A stretch of 33,884 nt of DNA. It comes from Cochliopodium minus. Lineage: Eukaryota > Discosea > Himatismenida > Cochliopodiidae. The position numbers and the translations under genes are program-made. This document shows, piece by piece, positions 11,340 through 19,397 of the stretch (position 1 is its first letter; each line of letters opens with the position of its first letter). Where the stretch lies: the NCBI GenBank assembly GCA_024220525.1, contig JAMYWO010000150.1, positions 4,732-38,615 on the forward strand. Reading direction: 5' to 3'. The notes beneath the pieces are model-generated. The model ran no database searches. It was not told the DNA's origin and was given only the letters and a program-made list of their open reading frames with translations.

Positions 11340-13163
11340 ATGAATGAAAAAAATTTGATTGAGGAAAATCTTTTTTGTTTGAAGCCATATAAGAATATAA
11401 CCTTCCCTGAGCTAAAATATACCACATATCTTTTGTTTATGATATCGGGGATTGGAATTAATTTTGATCTTTCCCAAATCAAAGAATTGGACATCAAAAG
11501 AATTTTTTATGATATTAACGACAAATCTTTTTATTATTTAATCTCATGCCTTGTAATACATCCGAAACAGAGAAAATTCAAGATGCTTGAAAATGATTAC
11601 AAAAAAGAAGGCAAAGAATTCAAAAGTATAAAGAATTGGATCGAACATTTGGAGAATATAACTAAAGAATTTCAAATGATCAAGTCTCACAATAGATCAA
11701 GCAAATTGAAAAACGTATTTGTTAATTATAATGAAAGAAAATTCGATATAACAAAAGTTTATGAAAGCTGTGCTGGATCAAGATTGAATCAAAATAACTT
11801 CTACTATGGATTGGAATCTGAGGACAAATTGGTTAATTTTAAAATCTTCAAAACAGAAAGGAAGAAGGAATTTAAAGAGATGATTGATAAAGGAAATATA
11901 CGTCAACTAAATATGATTCAGCTTCGAAAAAAGGTCAATCCCAAACTGAAAAAGCTAAATATTGGAAATGATTTGAAGAAAGAATCTGAAACAAAATTAA
12001 TTAATTCTAAAAAGAGAAAGAATGAACAGATTCAATCAGAAACTTTAACTTACCCCAGTGTAAAAAAGTACGTTTCGAAGAAGCCCAAGATACCCTCCCC
12101 AAACAAAGTTAAAGTACCTCCAATGATCTGTAAGTATATAGCTCCCCATGAGAAACAAATAGATTTCTGTCCAAAAGATAATCATGAAGTTGACGATAAA
12201 AGTGAAGATATGAAGATCCCTCAAAGTGTTGATCCCCTTTCCCTAAAAACATCTTTTGAAAGAATCTACGATGAGAACAAAAAAAAAGTGGAAGTAGAAG
12301 AAGATTTGGAGAAAATTTTAGAAGAAGAGGAGGATGAAGAAGAGAAAGAAGATCAGAAAGAAAACTTTCCACCTCTTTCCCAAATTGACGATGATAATCT
12401 TGATGAATCTACTTGGTCTTCTCAGAATTTTCAGGTCTTAACTGCTGATAAACAAGAATCTCCTTCCAGAATAGAGACCCCAAATATTGCTACAAGTCTT
12501 TCAGTCGAAATGGATGTACCTGAAGATCTAATTCCTCTTGGAGCAAACGATTCTAACACACTAAACAATGATCTCCCCATAAATGAAGAAATTCTTTTTC
12601 CTTTTGACTCTGAGAATGTTGTATTTTATGATCACAAAGCAAACCTAGAAATATTTGAAGATAAAATCAATGAAGGAAAGTTGGTGATTACATCTGATCA
12701 AGGAGGAAATGAATTTGATCTTTTTTGGAAAATCATGATTATTGTAAAAAACTTACCCAAAGTGTTTAGTTTCAACAGAAAGATCAAAATGGAAAACAAC
12801 AAGCTCACCATTGGATTAGACACAAATATTTATGATACCATAGATGATCTTATTTTGGGACATGTCACCAAAATAAACAATCTTGTAAATGATTTAAACA
12901 GAAAATTCATTGATAAAAGTGATCTCAAAGAAAAAATGAGCTTATTGGATGATCGAAAGTTGAATTTAAATTTCTTCATCTGCCCTCATCAAGATCACAT
13001 TGACAAGTTTGAAATTTGGGAAAAGAAAAATGGTGAATACTTCCACAAATCTTTTTACATCTCAAATGATTGCTATGTTTTTGAAGATCAAACTAATTTC
13101 CATGGATCCATGGTCTCTTTAGTTAGAGATTTTATGATTTCCAACAAAAATAATCTTTTTTAG
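11340..13163 (+). CDS. tSH2-like protein B: paralogue of A (intronless)
   Basis: Single-exon gene of 607 residues starting 236 bp after protein A on the same strand. The N-terminal domain (about 1-185) shares the A pattern: TFPELKYTTYLLFM, GKEFKSIKNWIEHL, NVFVNYN and FYYGLESEDKLVNF. The linker (about 190-420) has a basic part, then a strongly acidic Glu-rich part, then LSQIDDDNLDESTW. The tSH2-like module (about 423-607) includes [62 protein letters not shown] and VSLVRDF. From the LSQ...DLDE-TW linker to the C-terminus it is clearly homologous to the tail of the kinesin gene just downstream. By eye, about two thirds of the residues in the tSH2 part are identical. It was probably the source, or a sister copy, of that tail. 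Confidence 0.7.
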   Translation: MNEKNLIEENLFCLKPYKNITFPELKYTTYLLFMISGIGINFDLSQIKELDIKRIFYDINDKSFYYLISCLVIHPKQRKFKMLENDYKKEGKEFKSIKNWIEHLENITKEFQMIKSHNRSSKLKNVFVNYNERKFDITKVYESCAGSRLNQNNFYYGLESEDKLVNFKIFKTERKKEFKEMIDKGNIRQLNMIQLRKKVNPKLKKLNIGNDLKKESETKLINSKKRKNEQIQSETLTYPSVKKYVSKKPKIPSPNKVKVPPMICKYIAPHEKQIDFCPKDNHEVDDKSEDMKIPQSVDPLSLKTSFERIYDENKKKVEVEEDLEKILEEEEDEEEKEDQKENFPPLSQIDDDNLDESTWSSQNFQVLTADKQESPSRIETPNIATSLSVEMDVPEDLIPLGANDSNTLNNDLPINEEILFPFDSENVVFYDHKANLEIFEDKINEGKLVITSDQGGNEFDLFWKIMIIVKNLPKVFSFNRKIKMENNKLTIGLDTNIYDTIDDLILGHVTKINNLVNDLNRKFIDKSDLKEKMSLLDDRKLNLNFFICPHQDHIDKFEIWEKKNGEYFHKSFYISNDCYVFEDQTNFHGSMVSLVRDFMISNKNNLF

Positions 13164-13331
13164 ATCTTTTTTATTTGATTAGAGTGTTTTTTTCTTTTAT
13201 TTCTGAAACTAAAGTTTCTCTGAAAAAAAAATCATTTTCTAAAATCCAAAAATAAAATAAATAAAAAAAGAATATTCAAAAAAAATTGATTCAATTCTAA
13301 AAATTAGATTAAAATTTTGAAGTGAATTATC

Positions 13332-16308
13332 ATGTCTGATTGCAATGTGAGGTATTTTTAAGAGTAATATATCAATGGAAATCCAATAATTCTTTCAAAG
13401 GGTTATTTGCAGATTCAGACCTACAAATGAAAGGGAATTGAGGGAGGGATCTGATAAAAATCTTAAAATAGAATTTCCAGATCAAAGCACTGTTAATATA
13501 ATTGAAGAATCAAATAAACAACCTCAATCATTTACATTCGATAGGGTATTCAAATCAGATACCAAGCAGGTAAAAAAAATATATGAATAATAATCGTTAT
13601 TTTTCTCTGAAATAAAATTTTCATTTCTATTTGTAAAGAGAGACATATATAATTTGGCGGCAAGAGATAATATAAATGATGTGATAGAAGGATTCAATTC
13701 AACAATATTTGCTTATGGGCAAACAGGAACAGGTAAAAATTATTTTGAGAATAAATCGACCTATAATCGAATGAAATATAGTTTCATGATGATATGAAAT
13801 CAATCGTAATCATTTCTCATTCGATAAACTTTAAATTAAGGAAAATCATTCACTATGTTCGGTCCTAGCATCGATGAAGATGAATTATGCGGAATCATTC
13901 CGAGAGCCTGCAAACATATCTTTGAATATATCCAAACGGAAAAATCAGAGACAGAATTCATCATTAAATGTTCCTTCTTGGAGATCTATAAAGAAGAAAT
14001 CAAAGATCTTTTGAATCCATCTCCCAAAAAACTTAAGATAAGAGAATCATCATCCAACGGAGTTTGGGTAGAGGGATTAAAAGAATTGTTTGTCAAAAAC
14101 ATAGAGGAAATATTGGATATTATAAAATTTGGCGAAAAGTTCCGCTCAGTAACAAGCACCAACATGAACGAAGCTAGTTCTCGTTCTCACACTTTGTTTG
14201 TGCTTACACTCATTCAAAAATTGAAAGATGGTACTGTGAAAACAGGAAAGTTGAATTTTGCTGATTTAGCTGGATCAGAAAAAGTAAAAAAAATACAAAA
14301 CCAAAAAAAACAAAAAAAGAAAACAAAAAGAAAACAAATCAAACTAATTTTTTTTATTTCTTCACACTAATCTCACTATTTGATGCACATTATAATGTTC
14401 TTCAGACATATTTGATAGAATTTAAAAAACATAACTTTATGATTATAAAATCATTTTAAAGTCACACTTGGAGTAATAAAAATAAAAATCTTGTGGATGT
14501 TCAAATAAATGAACGTACACACATAGTCTTATCACCAAACAATATAAAATTTAAATAATATTGTAAAAATCAATGATTATGCTTTCAAAATAGATTTGTG
14601 CCCTTAAAATTTGTAAAAGAACGCAAGTATAATAATGAGTAATGTGGGAAATGATTGCGGATCAATAAAAATGAGATCATAAATATCAATTTTTTAAAAA
14701 ATATTTTTTAGGTTGGAAAAACAGGTTTGAAATTTAATTAAAAAAAAACAAAATCATATCCATTTTACTTAAAAAAATTTTTATTTAAAGGTGCTGTTGG
14801 TAATACTCTTGAAGAAACAAAGAAAATCAATCAATCTTTGTCTGCTTTGGGAAATTGTATCAATAGTCTTACCAAAGATTCAAAGTCTCACATTCCCTAC
14901 AGAGATTCAAAACTAACATTGTAAATAAAATTTTTGTATATTTTTATTGTTTTTTATTTTTTTGAAATATTTTTCATTCATTTATTTCATTTATTTTAAT
15001 TGTTTTTATTATTTTATTTTTGAAATGTTTATCATTTTTATTTTAATTTTTTGATTATAATTGTTTTTGTTATTTTTTTTTAAAAAACATCATATTTTTA
15101 ATAAAAATAGTATTTTGCGTGATAGTTTGGGTGGTAACACAAAAACTACTTTGTTGGTTGCTTGCTCTCCTCATCCATTCAATTTACAAGAAACTATTTC
15201 TACGTTGAGGTTTGCTTCGAGAGCGAAATCAATAAAAAACACCGTGATTGTAAATTCGAAAAAGAGTACAGAGGATTTGGAGGATACCATCAAAATTCTT
15301 TTGGAGGAAATGGATCAGCTTAAGTCATATATTAAACACCTTGAAAAAGGTGCTACTAAAGAAAAACCAGAAGAACTCTTTTCATGTGAGACAAACGGAG
15401 TTAAAAAAGCTTTGGATGAAAAAACAATGGAATCCTTTGACTTTTCTCCTGTTCTTTTAACTCTAAGAAAAAAAATAATTGAGGAAATGAATGAAGAATC
15501 CAAAGAAGATTCTGACAAAATTTTGGAAGGAGGAATTGTAAAAGATAAAAATAATCATGATTGTCCACTTCTTTCTCAAACTTATGATAGTGATCTTGAT
15601 GAAACAACTTGGTTTTTTCATGATTTTATAGTCAAAACAGCTAAGAAACAACAATCTCTTTCACATAAAGAATCTTCCTGTACAATGGAAAGCTTTTCTG
15701 TGGAAACGTATGTACCTGAGGATTTCACAACTCTTGAAATGGATTCCAACCTACCAAAAGAAATGAATTCTCCTTTTGATTCTGAGAATGTAGTTTTTTA
15801 TGATTATAAAGCTAATTTTGAGATATTTGAAGATATTATCAATCAAGGAAAGTTAGTAATTACATCTGATAAAGGAAGAAAGGATTTTGATCTTTTTTGG
15901 AAATTCAAAGAAATTAATTTCAACAGAAAATTTAATTTGGAGAATGATCAGCTTACCATTGGTCTTGACTCCCAAATCTACTACAACATTGATGATTTAA
16001 TTGATGGACATGTCATCAAAATCAACGATCTTATCAAGAATGCAGGTGAAAATTTCAAAATTACAAGTGATCTCAACGAAAAAAGGGAATTGTTGGACAA
16101 TCGCAAGAAAAGAATTTATTTAATCTGCCCTCATCAAGATCATATTGATAAATATCAAATTTGGGAAAAGATTAATGGACAATACATCCACAAATCTTTT
16201 TATATCTCAAATGAATGCTATGTATTCGAAGATCAATCAAGTTCTTATGATTCAATGGTCTCTTTAGTTAGAGATTTTAAGAATTCAAATAAAACAAATG
16301 TATTTTGA
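13332..16308 (+). CDS. Kinesin motor fused to an Spt6-like tandem SH2 tail (7 exons)
   Basis: Exons are 13332-13351, 13413-13569, 13639-13732, 13841-14283, 14712-14724, 14791-14920 and 15111-16308, giving 684 residues. The motor (about 1-330) has RFRPTNERE, the P-loop GQTGTGKS split by an intron, NEASSRSHT (switch I), [12 protein letters not shown] (switch II region, completed by a 13-nt exon), [10 protein letters not shown] and YRDSKLT...ILRDSLGGN. It resembles kinesin-1-type motors, and TIKNTV-like IKNTVIVN leads into a short coiled coil ([19 protein letters not shown]). After a charged linker, residues about 510-684 are a tSH2-like module close to that of protein B ([48 protein letters not shown]). 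Linker and module all lie in the last exon, so exon 7 alone spans the fusion; the frame from motor to tail is continuous. Cargo or partner is unknown. I know of no described kinesin with this tail. Confidence 0.8.
14284..14711 (+). other. Long kinesin intron with composition unlike neighbouring introns
   Basis: At 428 bp this is the longest intron in the kinesin gene. Its middle part (about 14360-14690) is mixed sequence rather than T homopolymers. It has no open frame of note. I looked for C/D or H/ACA snoRNA boxes and found no convincing set. Confidence 0.5.
14712..14724 (+). other. 13-nt microexon of the kinesin gene
   Basis: The flanking exon ends in ...GSEK and the next begins in ...AVGNTLEE. 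Kinesins require a V-(S/G)-K-T-G segment between them. The 13 bases flanked by AG and GT supply exactly V-G-K-T and the first base of G, restoring phase. The match to family sequence makes it secure. Confidence 0.9.
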
Positions 16309-16503
16309 AATAAGAATTAAATTTTTATTTGTTTTTGTTTGATTTCAAAATTACAAATTGATATTCTCAGAAAAAAAGAAATTATAAATAAATTAAAAAA
16401 TAATTAAATAAATAAAATAAAATAAAATAAAAAAAATTTAAAAAATTCAAAACATTTTTGAAAAGAAATAAAAAAAAAAGAAAATTATTCATTTTTATTT
16501 TGA

Positions 16504-17853
16504 ATGAATCAATCTAAATTTTGCGTCATTAATCCACAATGGGTAAATCAGAAACAAATAATGGAACAGAAAACATTCAAAGGAAAAAGATTCCCAGAAA
16601 ATGAAAGAGCAATCTACTTTTTTTATCTTTGTTCAAAAAATCAAAAGGATAAACTAGTATTATCAAACAAGGATCTAGATCCAATTGCAATCGGAAAACA
16701 TTTTTTAATGTCCTCTTTATGTTTTGATTATGTGAAAAAAGAATATATCTTGATAAAAGAAGGAAAGATTTATGAAAGCACCAAATTTATAACATTGACA
16801 AAATGGTTCAGATATATAAATCCACAAAATGATAATTTGCACAACATGGCAAAAACATGTTTTTATGGATATGATCTTGCTGTTCTAGATCACGAAGAAC
16901 TTTCCTTTGACAACAAGTTAAGTTCTAGTAAATATGTCTTTGGAACAAAAGAAAATGAGAGGTTGGGATCATGGTTTTCTTTCAAAAGAGAAAGGATAGA
17001 AATTTACAATATGATGGTTGATTTGGATCCTAGTCTCGGTTCATTAAAAGAAAAGAGTGAGAGAAAAAAAAAACAAATAGAGGAAAAAGAATACATTGAG
17101 GAGGAAACAAAAGAGGAAAGCAAAAAAAGATTAAGAGAAGCAATNNNNNNNNNNNNNNNNNNNNNNNNNNNNNNNNNNNNNNNNNNNNNNNNNNNNNNNN
17201 NNNNNNNNNNNNNNNNNNNNNNNNNNNNNNNNNNNNNNNNNNNNGAAAAAGAAGAACAAGAACAAGAAAAGAAGAGGAAAATTACAAGGACAGATTCCTT
17301 TTATTGTTTCTCCGAAAAGAATTTCCCTCCTTCAAATCTTTCAAACAGAATTTTCCGCGTTGATCAAAATACTCATTCCAAAGATGTTTTCAACTTGATC
17401 AAAGATACCACCAATAAAATAGGAGTCAAAGAGATAGGCAACCATTATGAGATTTTTTGGCTCTATGACAATCCACTCATTGGGTTTCCATTGAAATATT
17501 TCAGAGAAATAATTTTGAAGGATGGTTTGTTTACTGTCGGAGGAGCAAAATACAAAGATTTTGATCACTTATTGGATTATTTCGTCTTTCCAATCAAAAA
17601 AAAAATCGATGAGATTGTCAACCATAAACATTTTAGTCTTTCAAGTGAAGAAGGACACATCAAAAACTTGCTTAGTGGGGAAGAAGATTTACAATTCATT
17701 GTCACCATTTTTGAACCAGACTTTAAGATATGGACCCTGGACAAGAAAAAAAACTTAAAATGGAAGAAATTCAAAGTCACACCACATCATTTCTACTACA
17801 ACAGAAAAACCTACCCGAACTTAACCTGTGTTTACATTGGATCGAAAGATTAA
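16504..17853 (+). CDS. tSH2-like protein C: paralogue of A and B, interrupted by an assembly gap
   Basis: Open frame from the ATG at 16504 to a stop at 17853, with 100 Ns inside the linker. The N-terminal domain matches A and B (RFPENERAIYFFYL, then FITLTKWFRYI, then YVFGTKENERLGSWFSFKRER). The linker is Lys/Glu-rich on both sides of the gap. The tSH2-like module at the end reads KDFDHLLDYFVFPIKKKI plus DEIVNHKHF and FKVTPHHFYYNRKTYPNL, the closest of the three to Spt6 (DLDEIVARYVQP, LLNHKYY, VTVTPEGFRYRGQIFP). The gap length is a placeholder, so the apparent continuity of frame is not proof, and the true length may differ from the nominal 449 residues. It converges on the methyltransferase gene, 88 bp away. 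Confidence 0.65.
   Translation: MNQSKFCVINPQWVNQKQIMEQKTFKGKRFPENERAIYFFYLCSKNQKDKLVLSNKDLDPIAIGKHFLMSSLCFDYVKKEYILIKEGKIYESTKFITLTKWFRYINPQNDNLHNMAKTCFYGYDLAVLDHEELSFDNKLSSSKYVFGTKENERLGSWFSFKRERIEIYNMMVDLDPSLGSLKEKSERKKKQIEEKEYIEEETKEESKKRLREAXXXXXXXXXXXXXXXXXXXXXXXXXXXXXXXXXXEKEEQEQEKKRKITRTDSFYCFSEKNFPPSNLSNRIFRVDQNTHSKDVFNLIKDTTNKIGVKEIGNHYEIFWLYDNPLIGFPLKYFREIILKDGLFTVGGAKYKDFDHLLDYFVFPIKKKIDEIVNHKHFSLSSEEGHIKNLLSGEEDLQFIVTIFEPDFKIWTLDKKKNLKWKKFKVTPHHFYYNRKTYPNLTCVYIGSKD
17145..17244. other. Assembly gap of exactly 100 N
   Basis: One hundred Ns lie within a purine-rich Lys/Glu-coding tract. The round number suggests a fixed scaffold placeholder. The tract is repetitive on both sides, which probably broke the assembly. 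Confidence 0.95.
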
Positions 17854-17941
17854 AATATAAAAAAAAAATTAATTTCAATTAAAAATTAAATTTTTGACTA
17901 GAAAATTAAAATTAATGTTAATTAAAATTAAAATAAATTTT

Positions 17942-19132
17942 TTAAATTCTTTTTGCATGAATCAAAACAATTTTGTCGTTAAATTCGAGAATGTTAGTAT
18001 TGGCGTATTTCTCCTTCAACTCTTGTATTCCGCTTTCGATTTGCTTGTCACTGAAAAAGCTGAAACAAGACCAAAACTTGTTTCTCACCATCTCGAACCA
18101 TTTTTCTTTCTCCAACTTTACGATGAAATCCACCAAGTGCACTTCTGTTTTAAATCCTGACTTTTCTATTCTTGAACAAATTGTTTCGTATGGTTCTTGG
18201 TTGTCTTTCCAAACTTGTCTAACAAAAAAATTTAAAGATAAATAATATTAAAAAAAAAAAAAGATTATTAAAAAAAAAGTGAAATAGAATGAAAATAATT
18301 TAAAAAAATAAAAATTTAAACATAAAATTTCACAAAAAATAAAACTTTATCGAGAAATATTAAATGAAGAAAAAAAAATCAAGAAATTATTAAATTTTTC
18401 TGAACAATTAAAAAAAAATACCTTGCTTCATTAAAAAAAGGATAATCAGGGTCATGTAATCTAGTTTGAATCACAATGTCCCCATTATCTAAAAGTTGCT
18501 TGTGAAAATTGGAGAAGATCTCTTGAAAAGTGTCCAATGAAAAATGATGGACAACTCCGATGAGGATCATCTTGTTGTATCTCCTTTGGAGCTTTGAAAA
18601 TGAAAGTCCGTCCATTTCTACGAGTTCCAAGTGTTCTGTCTTGGGAGCGTGTTCCAATAACTTTTTTTCTGGCTCTACACATACATATGGCTTTGTTGTT
18701 GGATATTTTTTGTAGAAATCATATGTTTGTCCACATTTCCTTTTTAAATAATTTAATAGGATCAAATTATAAGGAAATTTTATAAAAAATAATAAAATAC
18801 TTTATTAAGCTCTCTATATCTTTCTTCATTAATTATTATTTCCATTTATTCAAATGATTTTGGTATATCAATTCGTTTATATTATATTAAAGTACGTATA
18901 TTTTTAGAATATATTTTTTAATCTTGTACATAACAATATTTGCTTTTATTTATTTCTTGAAGAATTGAATTTACCCACTCCCCATATCAACTAAGACATC
19001 ATCCTTGTTGATTTTCAATAATTCTCCCATTTTATTGAAGATATTGTTTCTGAATTCATCAGAATGTGCCCAATCATTTCCATAGGTTTCAGAGGTGGTA
19101 GAATAATGATCTTTTACAACATGATCACTCAT
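17942..19132 (-). CDS. Class I SAM-dependent methyltransferase (3 exons)
   Basis: Minus-strand exons 19132-18975, 18739-18422 and 18218-17942 give 250 residues. Motif I is LVDMGSGKCG, created by joining exons 1 and 2 at about residue 53. It is followed by YVCVEPEKKLL (residues 71-81, the acidic residue expected to bind the SAM ribose), then ELVEMDGLSF and MILIGVVHHF (post-I/motif II and IV region), and LLDNGDIVIQTRLHD. This order is that of Methyltransf_11/UbiE-type enzymes. The N-terminus (HYSTTSETYGNDW) resembles the short helix that precedes the fold in small-molecule methyltransferases. The C-terminal third (IVKLEKEKWFEMVRNKFWS) is typical of such enzymes but gives no substrate. Start chosen as the only ATG ahead of motif I in frame. 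Confidence 0.85.
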
Positions 19133-19397
19133 TTTTTTTTTTTAATAATTATTCTTTGCCAAAATAATGTGAAGATTAACTTCAATTAAAAAAACATCCC
19201 AAAAGATCCTCATCAAAATGATAATTGTTAGAAAACAATGATAGATACAATAACCGAAATTACATTTTAAACTTTGATCGAACAAACCAAGAATTGAATA
19301 GTGAGAAAAAAAGTATTTTTTATTTACAAAAACATTCAAAGTTTATTGACAAAAAACATAAAATGTATTTTTTTCTTTTTTTTTTTTTGTGAATTGA

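Noticed and set aside
13855-14370. The kinesin as a broken or truncated motor because its frame stops at 14370
   Set aside because: The stop lies in an intron; using the donor at 14284 and the 13-nt exon restores the full family motif and frame.
14360-14690. An intronic snoRNA in the kinesin gene
   Set aside because: A loose C-box-like TTTGATG occurs but no D box or H/ACA arrangement could be found.
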